From positions 10,387,001 to 10,451,000 of the forward strand of contig CM076275.1 in assembly GCA_038380795.1 (NCBI GenBank): DNA of 64,000 nucleotides, read 5' to 3'. A program made the translations under genes and the position numbers. The notes under the pieces were generated by a model. That model was given only the letters and a program-made list of their open reading frames with translations, was not told where the DNA came from and ran no database searches. Below, piece after piece: positions 13,901 to 26,012 of the stretch. The DNA is from Pyrocephalus nanus. Its lineage: Eukaryota; Chordata; Aves; Passeriformes; Tyrannidae. Each line of letters begins with the position of its first letter. Position 1 is the stretch's first letter.

Positions 13901-16900
13901 TGTAAGCATCCCCTCGGTGTTTTCTCCTTGGCTTTTGCTGAGTTCCCAGAATAATGCTGGAGCTTCTTGTTCTGGTTGTGGGCCGTAAAACCTCCTGTGC
14001 TGAGAGCTAATCCTACCAGTTAATTAAAGAGCCCATTGGACTTTCTGAAACAGTGGGAGATGCAGAAGCAATTATCTTCAAATTGGCCATCATCACAAAG
14101 TGCCATTTGGTGAGTAGGGAATAGTTTCCAGCAGGTCCCTTTAGGGGTGGCAATGCCTTTCCATTACTGGGCTTTACTGCTGGGTGGTGGTTGTGATCTG
14201 AGTAAAGTTTTGGGGGAAATGACAGGAACATTGTCCCCAGTTCTGGGAGGGGTCGGATGCAGAGGGCAGGGGCCTCGATTTGTAATTGAGCTTGGTGGTT
14301 TAATGTGCCAGTGTGTACAAATCCCATTAGAGGCAGGAAAGCTGAGCAATTAATTTGCTGCAGATAATTTATTTAATGCATTTAAACTTTTTAATGTTGG
14401 GTTTTTTTCTCCTGCTCACATACTAAGGCTTCCTCAGATGTATTCATTACTCAGACCTACCTTGCTGTTTCTCTTGAAACATTCAGCCCACACGTGGAGG
14501 GTTCAAGTGCTGTTTTCTCCTTGCATTGTAAGATAAATCCTTGGTGTCTCCATGGGGTGGGAGCTGAGGCATATCAGGTGTGTGTTCCTGGAGTGAGGCA
14601 GCACTGAGATTCAGGTGTAGCTGTGCCTTTTCTCTGAAGTTCGCTCCCCACAAGTCTGATGCCTGAAAAATTAATTGTATTTTCAGGGAGTAGATCAGTT
14701 AAGTCATGGGGGTCAGAACAAAAGCAGGGCTTTTATAATCCCATCCTTTATCCAACACTAAGTTGGTGCTCTGCAACTGGCAGGTAGCTTCGAAATTCCA
14801 TTTGAAGGGGAAAACTGCAGCATGTGAAAACAACCCAGGTAACACAAAAGCCCGTCAGCAGAGGACTCCTTTAACGCATTCCTGGAGATGTTGGTAATAT
14901 TTTTACAAATGATGTGCCAGTGCCTGAGCAAGCCATCACCCTGCAGTGCAGCATTTCCACCCTGTGTAGGAATGCTCTTTCCTCCTCTCCTACCAGTCCT
15001 CTTTCCCCACAGGGTAAACAGCTGGAAGTGTTGAGCTAACAACTGCCAGAGGCTTCAGACAGACACTTTGTGCCACACGAGATCCCGGGACACCTTAATG
15101 ACTTCTCTTTAGCTTAATGCATCTCTGTAACAAACGGCATCACCTGCTATTGCTGATCTTGCACCACTTTCTGACTGCTGCAGAAGAACAAGGAAGGTTT
15201 GGCTCTTTGGATATCCTGTATGAAGTTGAGCTTTCAGTCTCTGTTGCGCTGCTGAGCAAGTCTCGGGTCGCTCCGAGCTATGTCTGCTCTGGTGATGGAG
15301 CAGGGGCTCTCCTGGCTCTCATCCTCTGTATCCCCATTTGTAGCAGAGACTTTGCCATTCCAGAGGTCTCCTTGGTGGATCATTTCACACAGTGTCCCGT
15401 GTCTGACTTGATATATCAAATTAAAACTACGTTATGACTTGTATTCTTCATGGTCATCCCATCGGAGTGTCTGTTCAGTGTTAGATGCAAAATGTCTTTT
15501 CTTGTTTCTTACATCAAGTCTGTAATTTGTTGGGAGAACGAGCACATTTTTTTAATTTATTATCCTTGTTTAAAGTTGATTTATAAATTTATTATCCTTA
15601 TTAAAAATGGAGTATTAAAAGTGCAGTAAAGCAACCAAGCCTGGCCGTGTTGAAAACCAGCATCTGGTCCATTAAAGGGTGAATTCCTGCAGGAATAATC
15701 ACCAGAGCAAACACAGACAGGCAACAGAGTTCATACCCTGGCTTTCATTTTGAGGCCATACGTGATCCCCTGGAATCATGGAATAATGGATACATCATTT
15801 GTAGGATATTCAGATAATCAACTTCAGACATTTCAATGGCATTCCAAGCACCTCAGTTAGGAGCCTAAGCCCCAAAAATGCTCAGTGATTGAGAAAGAGA
15901 TGCATCCTCAGTAATAACACCAAGGGAACTGATGTCACAGTATGAGTTTATGAACTTGTAGAAAAAGTTCCTGGCTTTTTTTAGTGATTATTCAGACAAA
16001 CCCTGAGGCTGATAGTACTTCACTCTGCTACCAGGAAGAGAAATTCCTCTATTTTCTTGGGCTTTTTTTCTTTTTAATCTTTATTGTGATACAGATGTTT
16101 CAGGTATGTCTTTGATGTTTGTTACTAAGAGAAATAACATATCTGCATGTCTAAACATTCAGGAGAAAGTCTTAACAGAGACCTGATTTTCCTGATACAC
16201 ATTTGAACGAGGGAAAAATATATTTTTACAGTTAGTTTTGCAGTTTCTTCTTTCTAGACCTACTCAGAAGATGGTTTAGTTCAGCTTTAGTTTAAACAGA
16301 CTGCCTAGGGAAGATACCTGGCTTGCTCTGCACCCTTCAGGGGGGTTGAAAGCAAGAATGATTAGATGTAAAATTTTAGAAAGGTGTGCTAAATCGGTTT
16401 TACTCCAGTTAGCCAACAGTTTTGCTGTCACCTCAGATCTGCTTATTCCTGCAAAGCACTGCACACCACTCAGGGAAAACGGCTGCACATCACCAGCAAA
16501 CTCAATCAACAGTCCTGTTCAAAGAGCCACACTGGGATGAGCAACAGGAGATGGGTTGGTAGATTAGGGTAAGAGATAACATGGAATTCTTACAGCAGAA
16601 TTCTGGTTTTCCATGTCTGGCCCAAAGCCTGGAGAAATATCATAAAGGTTGTGATACCTCCAAAGGACATAACACCTGAACAGCACTGGTTTGATAAGAC
16701 ATGCTAGAATTGGCCCTAGACCGAGATGACTGTCTTTTCTAAGTGGAAATGCCCTGGAATGTTGGTCTTGGTTTCATCTTAAGCAGCATTGACTTCCCAA
16801 GGAAGTCTCAAATGATTCCTTAAATGCTTGAACTGAAGACATTAACTGAAGTGCCTTCAGCTCAGTCCACCCACAGGTGATTGATGTTTCTTAGCTCCTT

Positions 16901-17173
16901 GGTCTGGATTCCTCTCATCCAGCTCACCTTAGACACATGAAAACCAGCAGCTTCTTGGTTTTCAGGGTTTGCCTTGACTGCTTCAAACCAAAGATTTGGT
17001 TTCCTGTCCTGGAACAAAGAAGGGATTTGCTTTGCTTAATGTGGGATCTGCATATTTGGAAGATGCTCTGTCTGAGGATGTACTTTGGGGTTTTCAAGAA
17101 CTCATTTTACATAAGCAGGTAAGCAGGTCATTTTCATTGTCACTAACCACTCTTTGTGTCCCTCCACTCCCAG

Positions 17174-17261
17174 GTACACTGTTTTACACAATGGGCATCA
17201 TCAGGAACATGAGAAGCTTCCCATCCACAACGACCCTGAATCCCAAGAGTCCTGTTTCTAG
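17174..17261 (+). CDS. HTR4: HTR4 terminal coding exon, 5-HT4(a)-type C-terminal tail (partial gene)
   Basis: This exon encodes the last 28 residues of a serotonin 5-HT4 receptor splice form. After one base that completes the split arginine codon of the preceding exon, it reads YTVLHNGHHQEHEK, then LPIHNDPESQESCF, then a TAG stop at 17259-17261. From memory this differs from the human 5-HT4(a) tail at only three positions. The acceptor is strong: a CTAAC branch-like motif near 17134, a pyrimidine-rich stretch and CCCAG just before 17174. The receptor is a Gs-coupled plasma-membrane GPCR, and the tail is the cytosolic end where isoforms differ. The final SCF is the PDZ-binding end known for isoform a. 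The seven-transmembrane core exons and the 5-HT4(b)-type tail were not seen in the window, so the gene is partial here. Identification is confident; use of this exon in this species is inferred. Confidence 0.93.
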
Positions 17262-18500
17262 TCATGGTCCTAGTAGAGGAATGGTCCAGCTGAAAGAACC
17301 TTTTAGGATATCCAAAGGATTCATGGACAGCAGAACTTGTTGAAAAATCATTCATCTGCATTGTCACGGTGCCTCCTACACTGACTTCACATGGATGTCC
17401 AGCTGTGGGATGGATGGAAGGTACAGGACTCCTGTACCTGCAGGGTTGGCTGGACGGCTTTATTTCAGGAGGGAGTGATTCTTGTCAACGTAAGGACACA
17501 AAACAGATACAAACCACTCAGTGCAGGGACTTCTGCTGCTCCTTTCCAGCTGCCACCTGTGCACAAGCCATCTCTCTGTCCTGCAGTCTTAGAGATCCCA
17601 AGGTCTGGCTGAAGCCCTGACAGGATGTGAGACTAAAGCCCTGCTTTATCCGTGCGAGATCCTGCCCGCGGTGATGGATGGTCGGGGGACAAACAGCACT
17701 ATGTTTTCTTCAGCAAAATAAGGGGGAACATTTGCCCTTTGATTATAGCTACTGCTGAAGGGTCAGCACGAGCTGCTGGTTCACCCAACCCTGCAGAGCT
17801 TTGTAAATGCTTTTACTGTGTTTCCTGGCCACGTCCATTGGTAGAAGACTCTGGTGTGTATAGAGGGCCTGACAAGCTGGAGTGGGACCTACAGAGACAT
17901 CTCACCTCCCACAGGGCCCTGCCAGCACTGCTCCAGTCCAGCCCACAGGCACAAAGCCATGTCCAGTGGACAGGATATGGCCCTCAAACCCAGGCAAGCT
18001 GCCAGTGCTGTGCTCACCTGAGCAAACTTTGGGCATTCTGACCCAGAAGAATGGTTGACCAAGAGACAGTCAGTCTGTAATAGATCACTAAGTGCCAGCT
18101 TGAAAAATACACCATCTAATAAACTTTTCTAGCTACATCAGGAAGAGAGACTTCTGCTTCCGTTTTCCACCTTTATTTTTCTATTTGTTTCTGTTCTCTT
18201 CCCGTTGAGGCAAGAAGTTTCAAGGTTTTCAAACATCACCATACGCACATCTGCTTGCAAAGATCTCAGTCCTCAGCTGCTTCCTGCATGTAGATGTTGC
18301 CATGTTCCTTGTGAGCTGCTTCCACCTTTGCATGGAAAGGGTGAGCAAGGCTGTAGACTTCACAACTTTGGGAAAATGATTTTCATGCAGTAAGAAATAT
18401 GCAGGATCAAGACTATGAGCCTCTACCCTTTTTAAATGAGGATCTAACCCAGAGATGCCACCCTGAGCCTAGAAAATAAACTTGTACTTTGTTATATTGT
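17262..18500 (+). other. HTR4: Probable HTR4 3' UTR with two poly(A) signals
   Basis: The sequence after the HTR4 stop codon has no supported coding exon. Two AATAAA hexamers follow on the same strand, at 18118-18123 and 18475-18480. The second is followed at once by a GT- and T-rich stretch (cttgtactttgttatattgtg), the usual downstream element of a cleavage site. This makes an end near 18.5 kb likely, although the true end is not proven. Short open frames here (for example 17652-18041) lack exon-like borders or recognisable protein similarity. Confidence 0.5.
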
Positions 18501-20079
18501 GTAATCATGTACAGCTATTTTTAATGTAAAAAGGAAAGGTGACATTATTTATTATTTTTTATCAGGAACATGTGTTTTTTTCATTAAAAGCTTCTAGACC
18601 CAGGAGCTTAACATTATATGTATTATTATTTAGTAATATTTCTGTTGCTATGTGACAGGTATTTACTATAAACAGACAAATCCTGCTTTGAACAAACAAA
18701 AATGTTGCTCAGTAGGAAAAAAATTGTGCATGATAAGAACAACTGGCTTCCCCTGCCATGGTGTCTGACTTCTTTAAATACTTCTTCCACATAAAAGTCA
18801 CTGATAAAACCTCACAGCATTTCCCTTTAGGTTTCAAAAGGACTCTTGGGAGAAATAGCCCTAATTAGAAGGCCAGACACTTACCAAAGTAGAGAATTGC
18901 TGGCAGTTAGAAAGAGAGAAACTGTTGGTCTTTTCATGGAAGGTGCTCCTGGTTCATCATTAGGACCTGTTTGGCAATTATCTGTTTTTTCAGGGCTTTG
19001 TTTCCAAAAGAACTCGTTGAACTCTACTGTTGACACCAAAACAGAGCAGAGAGTGAAAAGAGAAAGGTCATTATTGAAAGTTTGGAAAAAAATCCATCCA
19101 GAGCTGCTTGAGTCCTGTGATCCTCACCCTGTGTGGGACTGCTCACACTGGTTGCTCACACTGGTTGTGTCAGGAATTGGGTGCATGAGGCTTCAGAACA
19201 GATTGTCTTGGCTTCACCTCAAATGTCAAATTTCTTGGAGAAATCCTGAAAAAGCTTTTCTCTGTCCCCATTAAAAGGCATCAAAATATTGGTGTGAAAT
19301 TTCTCGGAGTGATCTGGAACCAGCAGCATGGGGATGCTACAGTAATGGTGTTTTTGTTTCTGCTGTTGTCCTTGAAGTGTTGTTTTCTCCTATATTTTTA
19401 TGTGCATTAGTAATATATCTCTTCTTAATTTAAAATGAACTCCTCAAAAGGGCAATTTCCTCACAGGCAACGTTCTGAAGGCTCTGTCAATGGGAGCAGT
19501 AGCTCACTAGCCAAGATGGTCAACCGCTGTGATGGGAAAAAAATCCAAACACTGTATTTGAATGAAATACCAAACACAAAATGTCCACGTTCTGTGTCAT
19601 TTCTGACCAATTGCTCGTTGGACTCAGCAAACCTGTCATGAACCACCTGGCAGCTCCTGCTTAGTAAGTCAATAATCTCAGCAAAGCTTCTGTGAACCCA
19701 GCAAATGACATCATCTGTCATCAGTAATGGCAGAACTTCTCTGGAAAAGGAGCTGTCTCACAGAAAGGACCCAGACTCAATTTCCTTTGCTAAAGGTGGC
19801 TGCTCCTGCAGCCTCTCAGTTCAGCTTCCCATTGACCTTCTTGGCTAGTGGTGTCAGAGTCTTTGCCTGTGCTGAGTAAGGTGTAATGCATTGGCTGTTT
19901 CTAAAAATAAAAAATCTTCTATGTGCACTGCAGTGAACTCCAGCTCATGCTCATTTCTTCGCTGTTTTCACTCAAAACACATGATGTGACCAAGTTACAC
20001 TTCATTGCCTTGCAAGACACTCCAGTAGCCAGAACAGGGAAGGAGAATCCGGCCCTTCTTTGCTTTTTCTAGAACTCCC

Positions 20080-20391
20080 CGATGGGAGGGTGGAGCCAGG
20101 TGGGGGTCGGGCTCTGCTCCCAGTGAACAAGTAAGAGGACTAGAGGAACAGCCTCAAGTTGTGCCAGGGGAAGTTCAGGTTGGACATCAGGAGGAATTTC
20201 TTCACTGAAAGTGTTGTCAGGCCTTGGAAGGGGCTGCCCAGGGAGGTGGTGGAGTCCCCAACCCTGGAGGTGTTTAAGGAACAACTGGACATGGCACTCA
20301 TTGCTCTGGTCTGGTTGACAAGGTGGGAATTGGTCACAAGTTGGACTCGATGGTCTTGGAGGTCTTTTCTAACCTTAATGATTCTGTGAAA
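20080..20391 (+). repeat. CR1 LINE, 3' portion
   Basis: Plus-oriented CR1 text: aggaggaatttcttcactga, then gggctgcccagggaggtggt, then ctggaggtgtttaaggaaca and actcgatggtcttggaggtc, ending ttaatgattctgtgaa. The intact end and low divergence suggest a younger copy than that at 61 kb. Confidence 0.93.
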
Positions 20392-22019
20392 ATACTGATG
20401 AGCCCTTTGATTGTAATACCCATTCCTAATTGTTACCTGCCAGAACAATCCTGCCTCCTGCACCAAGTTCTCATGCACTGGCTCTTTATCCTCACTGATT
20501 GTTTCTGAGCCCTCCCTCTCTCTCCCTTACCTGTGCTGTGCCCACCTGAGCTCTCACATCTGCTCTGGGCACCACCCTCAGACAGGCATTTACAAACAGG
20601 GAGTCAAACATTAATTTGTGCAGCTCCATTTGTGCGAGTTTCCAGTGAGTCTGACTTAAAAAAGGAAGCTTCTTTCTTCCTTTCCATCTCTTTCCTGCCA
20701 CCTCTCACAGATTCACTCTAATAACCATATAGTTATTTCTTCACATAAATATGCTAGTACTCATCAGTGAGTGATCACACCACCACTTCATGGTCTGGGA
20801 ACACTTTACATGTTTTGGAATGCAGCAAGCCTTGGAAGCTTTAAGGATGGTGCCTGATGGAGCTGTTTTCTTGGATTACAACTCATGACACTTCTCCTTG
20901 CCAGAGGTAATGTGCTGGCAGAACAGAGAGCTAATGAGAAATTGGCTGGGCCTTTGCTAAACTATCGTCAGGAGGCTGAGATGTCAACACAGTTGTATTC
21001 CCATCTTTCTGCATTTTTTTCTAGGCTCCAGAAGCACTTCTGAGATCTTGCAGGACATTTGATAGCAGGGCATGGGCTCAGACAAGGAAATCCAGAGATG
21101 CATTGAGGTTACTTGTGCTGAAAGAGGGAAGGAGAACAGCAGGCTGGTTCCTTCCACAGGCAGACTGAAAACATAGCCTAAGGCTAAATCTGTGTGCCAG
21201 GGGACCCTGAGCAGGGTCAGGGTTCATATCCCCATGAGCTGAGCCATTCCTCCTACTGCCCAGCTTGCCCTGTCTCCAATACTCAGTTTACTCAGACAGA
21301 AACTAAGTCACAGTCGTGCTGCAAAGTAAAATTCAGAGCTGTAATAAACAAGACACCAATGGGAAGCAGCATTCACCAAACAGAAGCTCCCAGGAAGGGT
21401 GCAGAAGAGGCCATAGACTTTAATTAGCTGATGTTTAAGACTGTCTGGAGGGATGTGAAGCAATAACTGGATGATACACGCTCTGTAAATGTCAGTGCTT
21501 GAGGCAGGCAGCAGCTGTGTTGCTTAGTGAGATGTATGGAGATATGGCTGCAGCCCAAGAGTAGCAGCAGGTCATGCTCATAAACACCATGCAGACAGCT
21601 GAATCCTTATGGAGAAACGTCCCTTCCACATTTATCCTTCAGTTTTTTCAACACTGAATATATCTTCAGTTTTTAATCTTGGAGAGGGCAATGGAAAAAA
21701 AAAAGTAGGAACTATCTCAGTAGAACAATTAGCAAAATGTTTTCAGTAAATTCTCAAAACCCTTTTAATTTAATGCAGAAATGTACAATGTGACCTGCTT
21801 CTCTTGCAGGATCTGATGCCTGTATACACACATCAAGAAGTGAAAACATTTACCACAGTGGCTTAAAAATGAAGGCAACAGCTTCCACCTGCATTGCACC
21901 CCAGTGCACTGCAGTGCAGCGTGGGAGCAGAGCTGAGAAGGGGCTCGCAGTGGGAACAGAGGGAGTGGCAGGGTTGGAGCTGAGGGATAGCTGTAGAGGT
22001 GTGTGGGGAGCCCTTATTC

Positions 22020-22565
22020 AGAATCACAGAATCATTAATGTTGTAAAAGACCTCCAAATTCATCAAGTCCAACCTGTGACCGATCCCAACCTTGTCAACC
22101 AGACCAGAGCACCGAGTGCCATGTCCAGTTGTTCCTTGAACACCTCCAAGGATGTGAACTCCACCACCTCCTGGCGCAGCCCTGACAACCCTTTCAATGA
22201 AGAAACTCCTCCTGATGTCCAGCTCGAACCTCCCTTGGCACAACTTGAGGCCATTTCCTCTCATCCTGTCCCTTGTTCCCTGGGAGCAGAGCCCGACCCC
22301 CAGCTGGCTCCCCCTTCCTGCCAAGGAGTTAAAGAGCAAGAAGGTCGCCCCGAGCCTCCTTTTCTCCAGGCTGAGTCCCCCCAGCTCCCTCAGCCACTCC
22401 TGGTGCTTCAGCCCCTTCCCCAGGTTCTTTCTCTTCTCTGGACATGCTCCAGCACCTCAATGTTTCTCACACTGTGAGGTGCCACAGAACTGGACTCAGC
22501 ACTCGAGGTGTGGCCTCACCAGTGCCAAGCACAGGGGGACAGTCACTGCCCTGGTCCTGACTGTC
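22020..22565 (-). repeat. CR1 LINE, longest reverse-oriented copy in the window
   Basis: It starts with cagaatcacagaatcatt and runs about 545 bases through CR1 blocks in reverse order: ccaagtccaacctgtgaccg-like text, cctgatgtccagctcgaacc, agttaaagagcaagaag-like text, ttctccaggctgagtccccc and ccagcacctcaatgtttctc. This extends further towards the element's 5' side than most copies here. Confidence 0.92.
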
Positions 22566-23651
22566 CTTCTGCTCTTGCTTACAATGGTTCTGTCCTATTA
22601 AGCGTATTTAATTTCTAGTTATGATTCCTTTGCAGTCACAGGAGCCCCACCTTGGCCTGGCAAGTTACCTGAAGGAGTCCCAGGCTGGAAGGGGCACTGT
22701 GGTGCAGATCTGGTTTGCAGGAACAGGGCAATCCAAATGGACTCATGTGAGACATGAAAACCATTGTTAGAGTCACCTTCATGTTGAATAGGACAAATCC
22801 CTCGCTGCAGAGAGCCTCTTTTGGCAAACTCTGGTCCTCCATGAGTCTCTGTTATAACAAAGGACACTTAGAGGAGAATGTATATTGGAAAAGTGTTAGG
22901 TAACCACAAAAAACCTGAACATGAGTCAGAGCTGAGAGAGATAAATTTTACTCACCTTGCTGTTGACTTCAGCACACTTCAAAATGGCTTTTATTTTACC
23001 CTACTTTCCCCCATTGTCCCTAAATGGGATCTGTGAATAACCAGTAATAGTGTATTCATTGTACTTAAATGTTTTTGCACAACTCAAAATACCTCCCAAT
23101 TTAGGTATTACTAACAAATATCTTCAGCCTAAAGATCATCTCAGCAAAGGATTGTGGCTTTCAGAATGGAACACACTCCAAACTGTCTTTGCTCTGCAAA
23201 GATAAAGAAGAATCAAAAGATATTTAAGGCATTTATTGACGTCAGCCTGACTTAATAGTGTGCAACAGAACCAACCCATTGGGTCCAAATCGTGTCCATT
23301 TAATTCTTAGCACAGATGAAAAATACAGAAGAGCTCCAGCCAAATGATGGTTTCTTGGAGCAGGCAGCCCACACACGGCAGACACTGAGTCATTCTGAAG
23401 AGTTTTCCTCACCCATCTTTGTAAGTGCTGAAGCCAAGGAGAGCATTTTCATTCTGTAACTGTCAGCTGTAAATCCTTCCGCAGTTCAGGATCCCATCTT
23501 TTTCTCCACATTTGATTTCCTGAGCCATCTCTGATTACTACCATGCCAAAAGGGGAGAAATCTGTTGTTTTCTTCTACTAATATGAACTCAGTAAAAATA
23601 TACAAAAGCTTTTAGTTTTTTTCTTTTTTTCTATAGCTTAAATCTTCCTGA

Positions 23652-23770
23652 ATAAATAAAAAAACAAAAAACAAAACAAAACACAAAAAAAACCCCACAA
23701 AAAAATAACAAAAAACCCACAAACAAACCCAAAAAAACCCACCAACCACCACCAAACAAAAAAACCCACA
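23652..23770. repeat. A/C-only low-complexity tract
   Basis: About 119 bases of almost pure A and C on the plus strand, with no G and only a few T, graded from AAAAC-like units on the left to CCA/CCCA units on the right. It may be the expanded and mutated A tail of an old insertion, but no retroelement body was recognised next to it. Confidence 0.85.
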
Positions 23771-25139
23771 ATCTCTCAGCACCCAGTGACTGTTAATGAG
23801 CTGATGGAAACCCTCCAGTTGATGGGCACTAGTTTTGGCTGTCCTGTTATCACATGCAGTGCACATGAGTCCATACAATTTCCCTGTTGTCCCCCTGACA
23901 AGGGATTAAATTTGAATTGCTTGAACCAGTAGAAATCATGGGCAAGGTACAGAGTTTGTAGTTGCTTCTAACACACTGAAAAGCTTAGAGACCAGAGTGA
24001 GGGTAGAGACAACATTCCTGTCCCTACCATCAACTCCTTTTAGCTTTTTCTTGAATAAAAACACACTTTCAAAATCCTTTTAAAAACCCTAACACAGTGA
24101 TTTCGTCTGTCTCCTAAATCAGAGAAAAAGAGCAAGAACCAGCGTAGTGCCCACCTCTGAACACAATGTTTCATGCTCCTCTCTACCCTCCCAAGCTCAC
24201 TTCCTCCTCTATTTACCTTCTGTACTCTCTGTTTAGATGACATTTCTCAGACACTTGAGCATCTCCCAGCTGGGATCACTGCATCCTCTGGCAGGAGGAG
24301 CTGTTAACCCTCCTTGCTGTGGGCGAAGCACTTCAAGCACTTGCCTGCAGTGGCACAAGGCACCTCAGATTCACTTCCCAATTAGTGGAAAGCTAATCAA
24401 TACCTGCCTTTGCCCAGCTGAATTAGACCTTCTGAGTGCTCATTTCTCTTCACTGACAGTAAGAGGACACCCCTCTGACTGGTTCATCTGCACTAGAGGC
24501 ACATAAATCCATTGAAGATATAACCTAGCCAGGAAATGTGTTGTTGAGTCAGACCTAACCTAGGGAAGATAATCCTTCCTGTTTAATCCTTTCCCTGAAG
24601 GCACATGAATGTGAAACACACCAAGGAAGCAGGGGACAGAAGTGATACAGCCATATCAGAGTTTCCTTTATCATTTTCCTTACCCATCAGATTAAATGTT
24701 TGCAAAGCTGCCTTTGAACTCCAGCAAACAGCTTCCTTATATATCCAGATGCCAATATCACTGTTTGTTAAGTGGGCTGGAAATGGATTTCATAGTTCAG
24801 CCCAAAGCTGCCACACAGGAGCACAGCAAAGCTAAAAGGCCCAGCTGGAGTTTTCTGTATTGCAGAAAGAAGAGCAGAGCAGGATCACTCAGTCACCGTA
24901 TGCGCAGTGACAGCAGCCTGTCCTCCTGCCAGAGAAAAACGAGATGTCAGGCCAGACTGCAGAGTGAAGAGGGAAGCCTGTCACGTACAGACAGAAGACA
25001 TCTGGGATGCTCCCTGAGAAAACGTTTAACAACTGGGCAGATCCATGGAAACCCTCCCTTGCCACGGCAATCAAACAGGACTGCCCAAACAAGCAACGCG
25101 AAGACAAGGGATCAAACACTCAGACACAAGAGATCAACC

Positions 25140-25500
25140 CCCTTTACAGCCGGGAAGGTGTAGCTGTCCCCTCCCGGGGTGTGCCCGTGCCCCTTGAGCT
25201 GGGGAGGGTCAGGCACAGCCAGGTCGGTGTGTCGGGACCGCCTCTGTCCCCCCGGGGTGTCCCCGGGGACCCCCGGCCCGGGGGATCCCGCACGGCCGGG
25301 GCGGGAGCTCCCCCTGCCGCCCACCCAGGGATTCGCGTCCAGCCGGGCCCCGCATCCCTGCGCGGGCCCTTCCAGAGGGATCGCACGGGAGAACGAGCTG
25401 GAAACTCAAATCCGAGGGCCCCAGTCCTGGAACAGAAGGGACGTGCTGGCAAGTGACGGGGTGCCAGGAAAAAATCCGAGACAAGCACGTGCTCGGTACC
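25140..25500. promoter_or_regulatory. Orphan CpG island between HTR4 and FBXO38
   Basis: Base composition changes sharply from AT-rich to strongly GC-rich here. Counting by eye, 25237-25420 holds about nineteen CpG dinucleotides in about 180 bases, a density otherwise seen in this window only at the FBXO38 promoter. No first exon, TATA box or known gene start was recognised. The overlapping open frames on both strands are a by-product of GC richness. A CR1 copy begins about 75 bases to the right. It could be a promoter of an unannotated transcript or an old GC-rich insertion. Confidence 0.55.
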
Positions 25501-25574
25501 TGGCTTCACTGCCCTCGCTCTTTGCTCACAGCTCTCTGATGCACTTAAACCTCTGCAGGTGAGAAAATCAAACA

Positions 25575-26012
25575 GTCCAGAGGAGGCCACTAAGTTCATA
25601 AGAGGATAGAGCACCTCCCCTCTGGAGGCAAGCTGAGAGAGCTGGGGCTGTTTAGCCTGGAGAGGAGAAGGTTGTGTGGAGACCTCAGAGCCCTTTCCAG
25701 TACCTGAAGGTGCTACAGGGAAGCTGGAGAGGGACTGTTCATCAGGAACTGGAGTGACAATCCAAGGGGAATGGCTTCACACTGAAAGAGTAGGTTTAGA
25801 TTAGGTATTAGGAAGAAATCTTCCCTTTTCCCAGTGGTGAGACCCTGGCACAGGTTGCCCAGAGAAGCTGTGGCTGCCCCATCCCTGGAAATGTTTAAGA
25901 TCAGGTTAGATGGAGCCTGGAGCAACCTGGACTAGCCCCTGCCTGTGGCAGGGGGTGGAACTGGATGAGCTTCAATGTCCCTTCCAGCCAAAACTATTCT
26001 ATAGTTCTATAA
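25575..26012 (+). repeat. CR1 LINE, 3' portion
   Basis: Plus-oriented CR1 blocks in order: gagcacctcccctctggagg, agctggggctgtttagcctg, gagaggagaaggttgtgtgg-like text, ctggcacaggttgcccagag, gctgtggctgccccatccct and gtggcagggggtggaactgg, ending ttctatagttctataag. Confidence 0.94.

Larger units (their letters stand above)
1..17173 (+). other. HTR4: HTR4 intron sequence upstream of the isoform-a exon; no coding exon recognised
   Basis: No transmembrane-core exon of HTR4 and no other recognisable exon is visible. The stretch contains four CR1 fragments (listed separately), A- or T-rich tracts around 10358-10384, 10622-10639 and 10962-10995, and an AT-rich segment at 9.2-9.9 kb with several TAATTA/TAATTG cores. 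The longest open frame, 3423-3974 (183 codons), resembles no family I know and is of a length expected by chance in this much DNA. That this is one intron is inferred from the large size of this gene in other vertebrates. Confidence 0.6.
18501..25130. other. Intergenic sequence between HTR4 and FBXO38, part 1
   Basis: No gene is supported. The stretch holds two CR1 copies (20080-20391 and 22020-22565) and an A/C-rich low-complexity tract (23652-23770). Open frames of up to 202 codons at 21869-22477 lie inside the CR1 copy. The rest is unique-looking sequence with no recognisable exon. Confidence 0.6.

Noticed and set aside
1..17173. HTR4 seven-transmembrane core exons
   Set aside because: The translations show none of the conserved receptor segments, so these exons must lie left of the window.
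21869..22477. A 202-codon open frame, the longest non-FBXO38 frame
   Set aside because: Most of it lies in the reverse-oriented CR1 copy at 22020-22565 and is antisense to it.
25007..25614. Long open frames on both strands of the 25 kb CpG island
   Set aside because: GC-rich DNA has few stop codons; the translations are Pro/Arg/Gly-rich in all frames and match no protein. Retained only as a CpG island.
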